DNA of 64,000 bases from Haemophilus paracuniculus. Its GTDB lineage: Bacteria > Pseudomonadota > Gammaproteobacteria > Enterobacterales > Pasteurellaceae. Shown here in pieces: positions 35,125-43,923 of the stretch (position 1 is the stretch's first letter; each line of letters starts with the position of its first letter). A model generated the notes under the pieces. The model was not told the DNA's origin. It did not search any database and saw only the letters and a program-made list of their open reading frames with translations. Made by a program: the position numbers and the translations under genes. The stretch lies in NCBI RefSeq assembly GCF_002015115.1, contig NZ_MUYA01000008.1, positions 136,650 to 200,649 on the forward strand. Direction: 5' to 3'.

Positions 35125-35826
35125 ATGTTATTGCTCGATTATGCGAATGAATTGCGGATGAAAAATCCCACACGGCGGATTATTCCATTTGAGTTTGACA
35201 ATCAATCTTACATTATCAAGCAACCCGAACAGCCGAGTGCGGTGATGCGTTGGCTGAAAGGTTCGCCGCAAAAAGCCTTTCAGCGAGAGGTGGATCGCTT
35301 GAAAGAATTGATGTCGCTCAACGCCCCGATTCCAAAAATCTATCAGCTCGATCAGGGTTTTATCCTAATGGAAAACGGCGGGCAAAGCGTGCGGGATTGG
35401 CTGAAATCCGCCATTTCCAACGAACAAAAACAGCAGATTTTAAACGATGCCGCCAAAGCCCTCGCTCAATTACACGAGCAAAATCTCGTTCACGGTCGCC
35501 CTTATTCAAAAGATATTTTATGGAAAGAGGGTAAAATTTCCTTTATTGATTTTGAGGCATCGTCCCATTCCAAAAATCTAACCTATAATAAAATCAGGGA
35601 TAATTTATTATTTATTTACGGTTTATGTTGTGAAAATGTGCCGTTGGATCAAATCAGAAAAATGCGAGATATTTTCGCCGCCAATGAAAACCGTGAAGTT
35701 TGGCAAAAAACCGTTCATTTTATTGAGCAATATAAATTTGTTTATTATTTATTGTTGCCATTTAAATTTATGGCGAAAAAAGATTTAAAAGGCGTTTATG
35801 GTTTATTTCAAGTTTTTGCCAAATAA
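35125..35826 (+). CDS. LPS-kinase / RIO-like kinase-fold protein
   Basis: 233 residues with a protein-kinase-like fold. The nucleotide lysine is probably in QSYIIKQPEQP; the catalytic loop reads HGRPYSKDILW (123-133) and the metal-binding Asp is in IDFEAS (Asp142). The usual HGD..N catalytic loop is replaced by HGR..D, so Arg stands where the catalytic Asp is normally found and Asp130 at the Asn position. Its place beside eptA suggests LPS core phosphorylation. The second half of the gene is strikingly AT-rich, unlike neighbours, a hint of transfer. No symbol is given. Confidence 0.65.
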   Translation: MLLLDYANELRMKNPTRRIIPFEFDNQSYIIKQPEQPSAVMRWLKGSPQKAFQREVDRLKELMSLNAPIPKIYQLDQGFILMENGGQSVRDWLKSAISNEQKQQILNDAAKALAQLHEQNLVHGRPYSKDILWKEGKISFIDFEASSHSKNLTYNKIRDNLLFIYGLCCENVPLDQIRKMRDIFAANENREVWQKTVHFIEQYKFVYYLLLPFKFMAKKDLKGVYGLFQVFAK

Positions 35827-35828
35827 TG

Positions 35829-35857
35829 AAAAAGCGATCAAATTGATCGCTTTTTTT
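35829..35857. terminator. Bidirectional terminator between kinase-like gene and sfsA
   Basis: AAAAAGCGATCAA and its complement around a short loop, with A and T runs at both ends, between convergent genes. Confidence 0.88.
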
Positions 35858-36570
35858 CATAATGATACCGCTTGCGTTAGCCGCATTGCGACAGGCTTAC
35901 CCTCGCAACATTCCACTTCCGCCAGATAGGCTAAGGCTTGCACCCCAGCCTTTTGAGCGAGTTCAAACAGCTCGGCATATTTGGGGTCGATTTGCTTCGC
36001 CACCTCAAAACGCTCGATCCCTGTGTGCAAAATCGCAAAGAAAATCACCGCTTGTTTGCCTTGTTCCGCAAGGTTCGTCAGCTCTCGCAGATGTTTCTGC
36101 CCCCGTTCCGTTTTGGCATCGGGGAACATTCCCAGCCCATTTTCGGTGAGCAAGGTGGTGGATTTCACCTCGACAAAACACTCTGCAAGCGGTGGCTTTC
36201 GCAATAAAAAATCGACACGGCTATTTTCCACGCCATATTTCACTTCGGGCAGAATTTCGTCAAACTCGACAAGTTCCGCAATCCATTTCTGTTGCAACGC
36301 CTCGCCCACCAGCTCGTTCGCTCGTTGGGTATTGACGCAAATAAAATGCCCTGCTTGGGTTTCGGTGAGTTCCCAAGTGTGGGCGTATTTGCGTTTGGGG
36401 TTGTCGCTGGTGGAAAACCACACGCGGTCGCCCTCGTTGGCACAACCTGTCATCGCCCCAGTGTTCGGGCAATGAATCGTAATCTGCTCGCCGTTCGGCA
36501 ACAAAATATCGGCTAAAAAACGTTTATAACGGCGGATTAAAACGCCGTAGGAAATCGGTGGAAATTGCAT
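35857..36570 (-). CDS. sfsA: SfsA family protein
   Basis: 237-residue member of the sugar fermentation stimulation family. It has an N-terminal OB-like part with [26 protein letters not shown] and a nuclease-like C-terminal part with [24 protein letters not shown], holding the D..E.K type metal site. Described as DNA-binding and as a putative nuclease; the real role is unclear. Normal length; single gene or paired with the downstream-oriented VOC gene 39 bases upstream. Confidence 0.93.
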   Translation of the reverse strand: MQFPPISYGVLIRRYKRFLADILLPNGEQITIHCPNTGAMTGCANEGDRVWFSTSDNPKRKYAHTWELTETQAGHFICVNTQRANELVGEALQQKWIAELVEFDEILPEVKYGVENSRVDFLLRKPPLAECFVEVKSTTLLTENGLGMFPDAKTERGQKHLRELTNLAEQGKQAVIFFAILHTGIERFEVAKQIDPKYAELFELAQKAGVQALAYLAEVECCEGKPVAMRLTQAVSL

Positions 36571-36609
36571 CTTTCAATTCACTCAACGGTTGCAAGGGGT
36601 GGGATTGGC

Positions 36610-36999
36610 TCAAATTTCGTAAAATTCCAACGGCAAATCATCGGGATCGCGGAAAAAAGTGAAGCGTTTGCCCGTGAGGTCGTCAAGGCGGATCGGCTCG
36701 CAGGGAACGCTATTTTTTTCGAGGTAAGCCACCGCTTGATCGAGGTTGGCGACTTTGAACGCAAGGTGGCGAAGTCCGCAGGCTTCGGGCGTGGACTGTC
36801 GAGCTGGCGGATTGGGGAAGCTAAACAGCTCAATCTGCGAGCCGTCTGGGAATTTGAGGTCGAGTTTGTAGCTTTGGCGTTCGGCTCGGTAGGTTTCTTC
36901 GATGATTTTCGCCCCTAAAATTTGGGTGTAGAAATGTTTAGATTTGGCGTAATCCGAGCCGATAATTGCAACGTGATGAAAGCCGAGAATGGGGGTCAT
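36610..36999 (-). CDS. VOC-family metalloenzyme (YaeR/GloA2-like)
   Basis: 129-residue glyoxalase/bleomycin-resistance (vicinal oxygen chelate) protein. Two beta-alpha-beta-beta-beta modules: FHHVAIIGSDYAKSKHFYTQILGA at the start (His ligand) and GLRHLAFKVANLDQAVAYLE later (second His), ending in RDPDDLPLEFYEI (Glu ligand). Closest in form to E. coli YaeR, whose substrate is not settled. Same strand as sfsA and the toxin-antitoxin pair. Confidence 0.88.
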   Translation of the reverse strand: MTPILGFHHVAIIGSDYAKSKHFYTQILGAKIIEETYRAERQSYKLDLKFPDGSQIELFSFPNPPARQSTPEACGLRHLAFKVANLDQAVAYLEKNSVPCEPIRLDDLTGKRFTFFRDPDDLPLEFYEI

Positions 37000-37008
37000 T
37001 GGGTGTCC

Positions 37009-37446
37009 TTATTGAATTAGTGTGGGAAATTCAAAAGGGTTGAGCAGTTTGATCTTCAACCCTTGAAAATCTTTGGTATTACGAGTAACCAGCGTTAAAT
37101 TGTGAGCCATTGCGGTGGCGGCGATTAACGCATCGTTATAAGAGCGTTTGTTGGGAATATGCAATTCCGCACACAGCAAGGCGATTTCGCTGGTAACGGG
37201 CAAGGTGCGATCTTGGTAGAGTAGGATCAAGGTTTTTTGATACCAATCTTCAAGCATTTTGCCCTGCGTAGGATCTTTCCGCATTTTTAACAGCCAGCCG
37301 ATTTTCACTTCCATTAGCGAAATCACGCTGATGCAGGTTTGCGAGGGCGGAATTTGTGCCAACCACTTTTGCACATTCGGATCGATTAAGCCCTTATCGA
37401 ATTTGCGTAATTCCGCCAGAATGTTGGTGTCGAGTAAGTATTTCAT
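37009..37446 (-). CDS. vapC: VapC-type PIN-domain toxin
   Basis: 145-residue PIN-domain ribonuclease. Acidic metal-binding residues are in MKYLLDTNILAEL (Asp6), SLMEVKIG (Glu), YNDALIAATA (Asp) and RNTKDFQGL (Asp), the four-position pattern of active VapC toxins, which cleave initiator tRNA or rRNA loops. Start overlaps the stop of the antitoxin gene by four bases (ATGA). Confidence 0.9.
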   Translation of the reverse strand: MKYLLDTNILAELRKFDKGLIDPNVQKWLAQIPPSQTCISVISLMEVKIGWLLKMRKDPTQGKMLEDWYQKTLILLYQDRTLPVTSEIALLCAELHIPNKRSYNDALIAATAMAHNLTLVTRNTKDFQGLKIKLLNPFEFPTLIQ

Positions 37447-37733
37447 TCGTCAAACAGTTCCTCATAGCGAAGATTCCAATCTTTGTCGTCTCGTTTAATT
37501 TCAAATACCTCATCAGGCAAATCTGACGCAGGGTGGTTACGACCAGAAAAGTATTCGGCGAAGCTCATTTCTTTGGTTTGAGGTTCTGGGGCTTGATACT
37601 GCTGAAACTGCTCATAACTTAGCACCACATTGGTAATTTTGCCCCGTTTGGTGATGTAAACGGGTTCGGTTTCGGCGACTTTCAGCACCTTGCTTGACCC
37701 TTGATTAAACTCGCGTGATGTGATGATTGCCAT
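37443..37733 (-). CDS. Phd/YefM-family antitoxin
   Basis: 96-residue antitoxin. The N-terminal Phd/YefM DNA-binding domain has SREFNQGSSKVLKVAETEPVYITKRGKITNVVLSYEQFQQY (about 5-46); the acidic C-terminus (FEIKRDDKDWNLRYEELFDE) should bind and block the PIN toxin. First gene of the pair; it probably represses its own promoter, as the family does. Confidence 0.9.
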   Translation of the reverse strand: MAIITSREFNQGSSKVLKVAETEPVYITKRGKITNVVLSYEQFQQYQAPEPQTKEMSFAEYFSGRNHPASDLPDEVFEIKRDDKDWNLRYEELFDE

Positions 37734-37896
37734 ATTTCCCCCTTTGGGTTGTTAAATTGTAGTAATGTTACTACATTGATCGTTTTTAGTACAACTTATT
37801 TTTACCCAATCGCAAAGTTTTGCAAAAAATCTTTCAAATCTGACCGCTTGCGGTATCATTTTGCCCTTTATTTTTGTGTGAAATGATGAGTGAGAC

Positions 37897-39012
37897 GTGA
37901 AAAAATTGCAGTTTCCGCTTGCCCAATCTTCCCCGAATAAGCCGTTTGCCAAGGCGGTTTTGGCGTGGTTTGAGCGGTATGGGCGTAAGCATTTGCCGTG
38001 GCAGGCGAACAAAACCCTTTACGGCGTGTGGTTGTCGGAAGTGATGTTGCAACAAACGCAGGTGGCAACGGTGATCCCTTATTTTGAGCGGTTTATCGCT
38101 CGTTTTCCGACCGTTACCGATTTAGCAAATGCCTCGCTAGACGAAGTGTTGCACCTCTGGACAGGCTTGGGCTATTACGCTCGGGCGAGGAATTTGCACA
38201 AGGCGGCACAACAAATTCGGGATCAGTTTGGCGGCGAATTTCCCACCGATTTTGACGAGGTGCTGGCGTTGTCAGGCGTGGGACGAAGCACCGCAGGGGC
38301 GATTTTGTCGTCCGTGCTGGACGCACCGCACCCGATTTTAGACGGCAACGTCAAGCGGGTGCTTTCTCGCTATTTTGCGGTTGAGGGCTGGTCGGGCGAA
38401 AAGGCGGTGGAAAATCGTTTGTGGGATCTCACCGCTTGCGTTACGCCAAGCTCGCAGGTGGCGGATTTTAATCAGGCGATGATGGATTTGGGGGCGATGA
38501 TTTGCACCCGCACCAAGCCAAAATGCTCGCTCTGCCCCCTCGAAAAATCTTGCGAGGCGAACGCTCGTCAAGCGTGGGCGGATTTCCCTGCCAAAAAGCT
38601 GAAAAAAACCTTGCCCGAACGCCAAAGCTATTTTTTGATTTTGAAACAAGGCTCAAAAGTATTGTTGCAACAGCGAGAGGCGAAAGGCTTGTGGGGCGGA
38701 TTATACGTTTTCCCGCAATTTGAGGATTTAGCAGCGATCAAGCGGTGGCTTTTGGCGAAAAATCTGCAAATTTCGCAACAATTAACCGCATTTCGCCACA
38801 CGTTTAGCCATTTTCATTTGGATATTTTTCCGATTTTGGTTGAACTTCCCCTTTCGCCGCAAAATGAATTAAAAGTGGCAGAAAATCGGGGAAATTATCG
38901 CCTTTCGGTATCTTCCGAAGCGGATTATTGGTATGATCTCGCCTTGCCGAGTGAAATCGGGCTGGCAACGCCCGTGAAACGAATCCTCGATGAGTTAATT
39001 TTTTCAATTTAA
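37897..39012 (+). CDS. mutY: A/G-specific adenine glycosylase
   Basis: DNA repair enzyme that removes adenine opposite 8-oxoguanine. 371 residues from a GTG at 37897. The helix-hairpin-helix [16 protein letters not shown] leads to the catalytic Asp in [11 protein letters not shown]; Glu of [11 protein letters not shown] is the second catalytic residue. The 4Fe-4S loop is [17 protein letters not shown] (C-X6-C-X2-C-X5-C). The C-terminal NUDIX-like domain recognises 8-oxoG. Followed closely by yggX and mltC, as in E. coli. Confidence 0.96.
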   Translation: MKKLQFPLAQSSPNKPFAKAVLAWFERYGRKHLPWQANKTLYGVWLSEVMLQQTQVATVIPYFERFIARFPTVTDLANASLDEVLHLWTGLGYYARARNLHKAAQQIRDQFGGEFPTDFDEVLALSGVGRSTAGAILSSVLDAPHPILDGNVKRVLSRYFAVEGWSGEKAVENRLWDLTACVTPSSQVADFNQAMMDLGAMICTRTKPKCSLCPLEKSCEANARQAWADFPAKKLKKTLPERQSYFLILKQGSKVLLQQREAKGLWGGLYVFPQFEDLAAIKRWLLAKNLQISQQLTAFRHTFSHFHLDIFPILVELPLSPQNELKVAENRGNYRLSVSSEADYWYDLALPSEIGLATPVKRILDELIFSI

Positions 39013-39022
39013 GGAAACCCAA

Positions 39023-39292
39023 ATGGCACGCACCGTATTTTGTGAGTACCTCAAACAAGAAGCCGAAGGCTTGGATTTTCAACTTTACCCAGGGGAATTG
39101 GGTAAACGCATTTTTGATTCGATCAGCAAACCAGCGTGGGCGGAATGGATTAAAAAACAGACAATGCTCGTCAATGAGAAAAAATTAAATATGATGAACC
39201 CTGAACACCGCCAACTGCTTGAAAGCGAAATGGTCAGTTTTTTGTTTGAGGGGAAAGATATTCATATTGAAGGCTATGTGCCGCAAAAATAA
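39023..39292 (+). CDS. yggX: Fe(II)-trafficking / oxidative damage protection protein YggX
   Basis: 89-residue protein of the YggX family, which protects iron-sulfur clusters and binds Fe(II). [42 protein letters not shown] holds the conserved Cys7. Ten bases after mutY and nine before mltC; the three form one operon. Confidence 0.96.
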   Translation: MARTVFCEYLKQEAEGLDFQLYPGELGKRIFDSISKPAWAEWIKKQTMLVNEKKLNMMNPEHRQLLESEMVSFLFEGKDIHIEGYVPQK

Positions 39293-39301
39293 GGTAATTC
39301 A

Positions 39302-40399
39302 ATGAAGAAGTATGCAAAATATTTGGCAGTGTTAGCCATTATTCCTTTCCTTGCCTCTTGTGGTAGCGACACCAAAAGCACCAGTAAAAAAAGTCGCACC
39401 AAAGCGGGCGGCACTTATAAAGATACCAACGGTTTGGACATTCTCACGGGGCAATTTTCGCAAAACATTGACGAAATTTGGGGCGTGAATGAGCTGTTGC
39501 AAGCCAGCCGTAAAGACTATGTGAAATATACGGATAAATTCTACACCCGTAGCCACATTTCCTTTGAAGACGGTCAGATCACGATTGAAACCTTAGGCGA
39601 TCAAAACCGCTTGCGTAATGCGATTATCCACACGCTCTTAATGGGTGGCGACCCTGCGGGGATCGACCTTTTCGCCTCGGGCGACACGCCAATCAGCGAC
39701 CGCCCGTTCTTGCGTGGTCAGGTGGTGGATCATTTCAGCCGTGAAATCTCAAACGTGGCGATTGCCAACGATTTTGCGACCTACCTGATTCAAAATAAAA
39801 CCAAAACTCGCCGCTTGCAAAACGGCAAAACCGTTACTTACGTTACGATTGAGATGATCGCCAACCACGTTGAAGTGCGTGCGAGAGCCTATTTGCCGAT
39901 TGTGCGTAAAATGGCGAAACGCTACGGCATTGATGAAAGCCTGATTTTGGGGATTATGGAAGTGGAATCGGCGTTCAACCCTTATGCGGTAAGCTATGCG
40001 AATGCGATTGGCTTGATGCAGGTTGTGCCACGCACCGCAGGGCGTGATATTTTTGCTCGTAAAGGAATGAGCGGACAACCAAGCCGTGAATACCTCTACC
40101 ACCCAGAAAATAACGTGGACGCAGGGACGCTTTACCTCACTATCTTGCGTGATGAATATCTGGACGGCATTACCGACCCAACTTCCAAACGCTACGCAAT
40201 GATTTCAGCGTATAACAGCGGTGCTGGGGCGGTGTTACGCGTGTTTGACCGCGATAAATATGCGGCAATTGATCGCATTAACGAACTCTCGCCAGACGCG
40301 GTGTATCGCATTTTAACCACCGCTCACCCGTCCTCGCAGGCTCGCAACTATTTAATAAAAGTAAGCAAAGCCCAAGAAAAATACCGCCGCGTGCGTTAA
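39302..40399 (+). CDS. mltC: Membrane-bound lytic murein transglycosylase C
   Basis: 365-residue outer-membrane lipoprotein that cleaves glycan strands to 1,6-anhydromuropeptides. Signal peptide with lipobox LASC (Cys about 20). The SLT domain has [40 protein letters not shown] (catalytic Glu in EVESAF) and [13 protein letters not shown]. Its products feed the AnmK-MurQ recycling route encoded at 11948-14649. Confidence 0.96.
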   Translation: MKKYAKYLAVLAIIPFLASCGSDTKSTSKKSRTKAGGTYKDTNGLDILTGQFSQNIDEIWGVNELLQASRKDYVKYTDKFYTRSHISFEDGQITIETLGDQNRLRNAIIHTLLMGGDPAGIDLFASGDTPISDRPFLRGQVVDHFSREISNVAIANDFATYLIQNKTKTRRLQNGKTVTYVTIEMIANHVEVRARAYLPIVRKMAKRYGIDESLILGIMEVESAFNPYAVSYANAIGLMQVVPRTAGRDIFARKGMSGQPSREYLYHPENNVDAGTLYLTILRDEYLDGITDPTSKRYAMISAYNSGAGAVLRVFDRDKYAAIDRINELSPDAVYRILTTAHPSSQARNYLIKVSKAQEKYRRVR

Positions 40400-40409
40400 T
40401 TTCATTCGC

Positions 40410-40446
40410 AAAAATGTCTTAATCGAAAGATTGAGGCATTTTTTTC
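40410..40446 (+). terminator. Terminator after mltC
   Basis: AAAAATGTCTTAATC-GAAA-GATTGAGGCATTTTTTT, a long stem with one bulge and a T-run. Confidence 0.85.
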
Positions 40447-40633
40447 AACAAGCGGTCGGATTTTGCGAAATTTTTCACAATCTACCCGCTTGCAACGGGT
40501 TTTTTATGGCACGAAAAATCTTGCCAATGGGCGATTTTTTCCGCCCAAAGAATGTAAAAATGTTGTAAAAATACCCGATATGCACAAAAAACTAGCTTTC
40601 AACGCATTTTTTCAGATTTTTTGCAAAAAACGT

Positions 40634-40662
40634 TTGACGAGCCGAAACGAAATCCGCATAAT
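40634..40662 (+). promoter_or_regulatory. Promoter of the tRNA-Phe/tRNA-Asn unit
   Basis: TTGACG (40634-40639) and CATAAT (40657-40662) with a 17-base spacer and a GC-rich discriminator (ACGCCCCGC) after it, typical for stringently controlled tRNA promoters. About 15 bases from start point to tRNA-Phe. The preceding gap (40447-40633) shows only an uptake-sequence pair and a small CCCG..CGGG hairpin. Confidence 0.7.
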
Positions 40663-40683
40663 ACGCCCCGCAAACGACGAGAT

Positions 40684-40759
40684 GCCTCGATAGCTCAGTC
40701 GGTAGAGCAGGGGATTGAAAATCCCCGTGTCGGTGGTTCGATTCCGCCTCGAGGCACCA
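40684..40759 (+). tRNA. tRNA-Phe(GAA)
   Basis: 76 bases with encoded CCA. Acceptor GCCTCGA / TCGAGGC, D arm GCTC / GAGC, anticodon stem GGGGA / TCCCC with loop TTGAAAA (anticodon GAA), T arm GGTGG / CCGCC with TTCGATT. All stems pair. Confidence 0.97.
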
Positions 40760-40779
40760 CTTAAATTGCAAAGTGCTAT

Positions 40780-40855
40780 TCCTCCTTAGTTCAGTCGGTA
40801 GAACGGTGGACTGTTAATCCATATGTCGCAGGTTCGAGTCCCGCAGGAGGAGCCA
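40780..40855 (+). tRNA. tRNA-Asn(GTT)
   Basis: 76 bases with encoded CCA. Acceptor TCCTCCT / AGGAGGA, anticodon loop CTGTTAA (anticodon GTT), T loop TTCGAGT. Twenty bases after tRNA-Phe and before a terminator, so the two are co-transcribed. Confidence 0.97.
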
Positions 40856-40862
40856 TATTCAT

Positions 40863-40895
40863 AGCCCCGATGAGAAATCATCGGGGTTTTTCTTT
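40863..40895 (+). terminator. Terminator of the tRNA unit
   Basis: CCCCGATG-AGAAAT-CATCGGGG followed by TTTTTCTTTTTT. Confidence 0.92.
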
Positions 40896-41006
40896 TTTCG
40901 CATTTCATAAATTTTCCAAAATCCTATCCCTTGCGGTTTGCCTTTCTGCAAATTTTCTAGCTGATACAATGTTTGGTTGTATTTTGTTCAATTAAATTTT
41001 ACTTGC

Positions 41007-41033
41007 TTGACAATTGTTTTTTTTTTTTACAAT
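41007..41033 (+). promoter_or_regulatory. Promoter with a 12-T spacer (possible phase-variable)
   Basis: TTGACA (41007-41012) and TACAAT (41028-41033) are separated by ATTG plus a T-run; 12 consecutive T span 41017-41028. The present spacer is 15 bases, two short of optimum. The first lipoprotein gene starts 34 bases downstream. Confidence 0.65.
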
Positions 41034-41066
41034 TCGGTAAGTTTAACTAAGTTTTGTGAGGCTTCT

Positions 41067-41348
41067 ATGAATTTGAAATTTTTATGTATAGCCCCTTTTG
41101 TTTTTGGGGTTACAGGTTGTAGTTCTTTTAGTTCTCTTTATTTGCCAAAAGCAACAGGGCAAAGCGATGCGGAAATTGCTCAACGCCGTGCGGAAATTCG
41201 TGCAATGGAAATGCAAGACTATCGAGATGAGCGTAAAAAACGTCAAGATGCCATTGAAGATTTGGGTACAATGGAAATGAACCGTGCTAAGGCAATCAAT
41301 AAATCAAGAGAAAACTCAAGTAAACAAAAAATTTATATCATTCGTTAA
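41067..41348 (+). CDS. Small outer-membrane lipoprotein, unknown function
   Basis: 93 residues from ATG 41067 (GTGAGG upstream). Signal peptide MNLKFLCIAPFVFGVTGC with a lipobox VTGC (Cys18). The rest is a charged helix (AQRRAEIRAMEMQDYRDERKKRQ) likely to form a coiled coil. A longer in-frame reading would begin inside the promoter and is rejected. It is followed 18 bases later by a second small lipoprotein; both are AT-rich. I recognise no family. Confidence 0.8.
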   Translation: MNLKFLCIAPFVFGVTGCSSFSSLYLPKATGQSDAEIAQRRAEIRAMEMQDYRDERKKRQDAIEDLGTMEMNRAKAINKSRENSSKQKIYIIR

Positions 41349-41366
41349 TTTATGAGGGAAACCAAA

Positions 41367-41639
41367 ATGAAAAAATTATTGATTGTTTTAGGTATGTCAG
41401 CATTATTAACTGCTTGTGCAGGAACAGAAGATATTAACGCATCTCGTGGGTTAAATTCTTCTCGTGTTACCAAAGCTGAGTTGGATCAATATAACAAGCA
41501 ACGTGCAAATGAAATTGCGGAATCTCAAACCCAAGCAGCCAAAGCACAAGGCTATTCAGAAACTATCCGTCAAGGTTCATCAGCGGTTCAATCTGTAATG
41601 GGTGCGGTAAGTTCAATTCGTGGTGTATTTGGATTTTAA
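41367..41639 (+). CDS. Small lipoprotein, unknown function
   Basis: 90 residues from ATG 41367. MKKLLIVLGMSALLTAC is a lipoprotein signal peptide with lipobox LTAC (Cys17). The mature part is a Gln/Ala-rich helix (ELDQYNKQRANEIAESQTQAAKAQGYS) with a small glycine-rich tail. GAGGGAAACC upstream is spaced for this ATG rather than the ATG five codons earlier. Co-transcribed with the previous lipoprotein and closed by a terminator. Confidence 0.8.
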   Translation: MKKLLIVLGMSALLTACAGTEDINASRGLNSSRVTKAELDQYNKQRANEIAESQTQAAKAQGYSETIRQGSSAVQSVMGAVSSIRGVFGF

Positions 41640-41655
41640 TTTTTCATAATGTCTC

Positions 41656-41686
41656 AAAGCCATTTCAACAGAAATGGCTTTTCTTT
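41656..41686 (+). terminator. Terminator after the lipoprotein pair
   Basis: AAAGCCATTTC-AACA-GAAATGGCTTT followed by TCTTTT. Confidence 0.88.
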
Positions 41687-41787
41687 TGTGCTTATCCCCC
41701 AATCCCCCCGATTATTTTGTATAATGCCCCACATTTTCCGCTGACAAGCGGTCAGATTGTTAGAAATTTTTGCACATCGAGAAAATT

Positions 41788-43167
41788 ATGTTTGAAAACC
41801 TTTCCGAACGATTATCGAAAACCCTTCGCAATATCAGTGGCAAGGGGCGTTTAACCGAAGACAATATCAAAGACACCCTGCGTGAAGTGCGTATGGCGTT
41901 ATTGGAAGCAGACGTGGCGTTGCCCGTGGTGCGTGAGTTTATCAATAAGGTCAAAGAGCGTGCGATTGGGGTGGAAGTCAATAAAAGCCTCACCCCAGGG
42001 CAAGAGTTCGTCAAGATCGTCCAAAACGAGTTAGAACAAGCAATGGGCGAGGCGAACGAGAGCCTTAACCTCGCCACCCAACCGCCTGCGGTGATTTTAA
42101 TGGCGGGTTTACAAGGGGCGGGTAAAACCACCTCGGTGGGGAAATTGGCGAAATTCCTCAAAGAACGCCATAAGAAAAAGGTGTTAGTGGTGTCTGCGGA
42201 CGTTTACCGCCCTGCGGCGATCAAGCAACTTCAAACCCTTGCTGAAACCCTCAATGTAGATTTCTTCCCAACGGAAACCAGCCAAAAGCCTGTGGAAATT
42301 GCCGAAAATGCGTTAAAACACGCCAAGCTCAATTTTTTTGATGTGTTGATTGTCGATACCGCAGGGCGTTTGCACGTGGACGGCGAGATGATGGAAGAAA
42401 TCCAGCAGATCCACCAAGTGTTGAATCCGATTGAAACCCTCTTTACGGTGGATGCAATGACGGGGCAAGATGCGGCGAACACGGCAAAAGCCTTTAATGA
42501 AGCATTACCGCTCACTGGCGTAATCTTAACCAAAGTGGACGGCGATGCACGAGGCGGTGCGGCGTTGTCGATTCGTCAAATTACAGGCAAGCCGATTAAA
42601 TTCCTCGGGGTGGGCGAGAAAACTGATGCGTTAGAGCCGTTCCACCCTGATCGAATTGCCTCTCGCATTTTGGGAATGGGTGATGTGCTGTCGCTGATCG
42701 AAGATTTAGAGCGTTCGGTAGATCGTGAAAAAGCGGAAAAAATGGCACAAAAATTCAAGAAAGGCGATGATTTCACCCTTGAAGATTTCCGTGAACAGTT
42801 GATCGAAATGAAGAAAATGGGCGGAATGATGTCGATGCTCGACAAATTACCAGGGGCAAAAAATTTGCCCGACCACGTTAAAAATCAAGTGGATGACAAA
42901 ATGTTCGTCAAAATGGAAGCGATCATCAACTCAATGACCCTCAAAGAACGTGCTAACCCAGACATCATCAAAGGCTCACGCCGCCGCCGAATTGCTCTTG
43001 GCTCAGGCACGCAGGTGCAAGACGTAAATAAACTGCTCAAACAGTTTGACGAAATGCAACGTATGATGAAAAAAATGCGTAAAGGTGGAATGGCGAAGAT
43101 GATGCGAGGAATGAAGGGGCTGATGGGCGGCGGACTTGGTGGCTTGGGCGGAATGTTTGGGCGTTAG
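41788..43167 (+). CDS. ffh: Signal recognition particle protein Ffh
   Basis: SRP54 GTPase that binds 4.5S RNA and signal sequences of membrane proteins, 459 residues from ATG 41788. N domain helices, G1 GLQGAGKTT (about 107-115), G3 DTAGRLHVDGEM, G4 TKVDGDARGGAALS, and the Met-rich M domain from about 330 (KKMGGMMSMLDKLPG, RRRRIALGSGTQVQDVNKLLKQF, MMKKMRKGGMAKMMRGMKG). A six-codon longer frame is not supported by a ribosome site. Confidence 0.97.
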   Translation: MFENLSERLSKTLRNISGKGRLTEDNIKDTLREVRMALLEADVALPVVREFINKVKERAIGVEVNKSLTPGQEFVKIVQNELEQAMGEANESLNLATQPPAVILMAGLQGAGKTTSVGKLAKFLKERHKKKVLVVSADVYRPAAIKQLQTLAETLNVDFFPTETSQKPVEIAENALKHAKLNFFDVLIVDTAGRLHVDGEMMEEIQQIHQVLNPIETLFTVDAMTGQDAANTAKAFNEALPLTGVILTKVDGDARGGAALSIRQITGKPIKFLGVGEKTDALEPFHPDRIASRILGMGDVLSLIEDLERSVDREKAEKMAQKFKKGDDFTLEDFREQLIEMKKMGGMMSMLDKLPGAKNLPDHVKNQVDDKMFVKMEAIINSMTLKERANPDIIKGSRRRRIALGSGTQVQDVNKLLKQFDEMQRMMKKMRKGGMAKMMRGMKGLMGGGLGGLGGMFGR

Positions 43168-43185
43168 GTTTCAACTTTTATTCTC

Positions 43186-43227
43186 TGCAAGCGGTCAGAT
43201 TTTAAAAAAAATCTGACCGTTTTTTAT
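43186..43227 (+). terminator. Inverted uptake-sequence terminator after ffh
   Basis: CGGTCAGATTTT pairs with AAAATCTGACCG around an A-rich loop; TTTTTTATT follows. Confidence 0.88.
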
Positions 43228-43274
43228 TGAAATTTTTCAAAATCCCACCCCTTGCAAGCTAAATTCTGAGGCAA

Positions 43275-43302
43275 TAAAAAACCACCTTTCGGTGGTTTTT
43301 TG
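43275..43302. terminator. Terminator at the end of the nap operon
   Basis: AAAAAACCACC-TTTC-GGTGGTTTTTT, perfect and usable on both strands, 13 bases after the napC stop. Confidence 0.9.
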
Positions 43303-43314
43303 TGAATGAGATGA

Positions 43315-43923
43315 TTATTTTGCTGGCTGTTCGTTTTCTTTCGGGGCGAAGCCAGATTTGATGCCTTTCATATCAGGTAAATCGTGGGCGATCCCTTTGT
43401 GGCAGTCGATACAGGTTTTCCCCTCTTTTTCCGCCATTGCGTGCATTTTCGCGGCCACGTTTTTCTGTTGGGTAAAGTCCATATCTTGGAAGTTATGGCA
43501 GTTGCGGCACTCTTGCGAGTTGTTGGCTTTCATTCTTGCCCATTCACGTTCCGCCATTGCCAAACGGTGAGCTTCAAATTTTTCTTTGGTATCGACTTTG
43601 CCTGTGAGGTAAGCATAAACCTCTTTACTTGCTTCAATTTTACGAGTCCATTTCGGAATGAACTCTTTCGGTAAGTGGCAATCGGAACAGATTACTTTCA
43701 CGCCACTGCGGTTATTGTAGTGTGGTGAAGCACGATATTCCGGCACGACATCATTCATATGGCAACTGGAACAGAATTTTTCCGAGTTGGTGTATTCAAG
43801 GGCAACGTTAAATCCGCCCCACAATAAAATCCCAGCAAGGGCGGCGGCGACCACAATGAAGCCTACGCCAATTTTGCTCGGGGTGCGGAATTTCGTCCAA
43901 AAGGCTTTGATCAGCTTGAACAT
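43315..43923 (-). CDS. napC: Tetrahaem quinol dehydrogenase NapC
   Basis: Membrane-anchored c-type cytochrome of the NapC/NirT family that takes electrons from quinol and passes them to NapB. 202 residues: one N-terminal membrane helix (about 18-40) and four CXXCH haem motifs (CSSCH, CSDCH, CRNCH, CIDCH). Last gene of napFDAGHBC; its ATG overlaps the napB stop by one base. Confidence 0.96.
   Translation of the reverse strand: MFKLIKAFWTKFRTPSKIGVGFIVVAAALAGILLWGGFNVALEYTNSEKFCSSCHMNDVVPEYRASPHYNNRSGVKVICSDCHLPKEFIPKWTRKIEASKEVYAYLTGKVDTKEKFEAHRLAMAEREWARMKANNSQECRNCHNFQDMDFTQQKNVAAKMHAMAEKEGKTCIDCHKGIAHDLPDMKGIKSGFAPKENEQPAK

Noticed and set aside
41013..41030. 12-T run considered as a terminator tail
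   Set aside because: There is no GC stem before it, and it lies precisely between good -35 and -10 hexamers.
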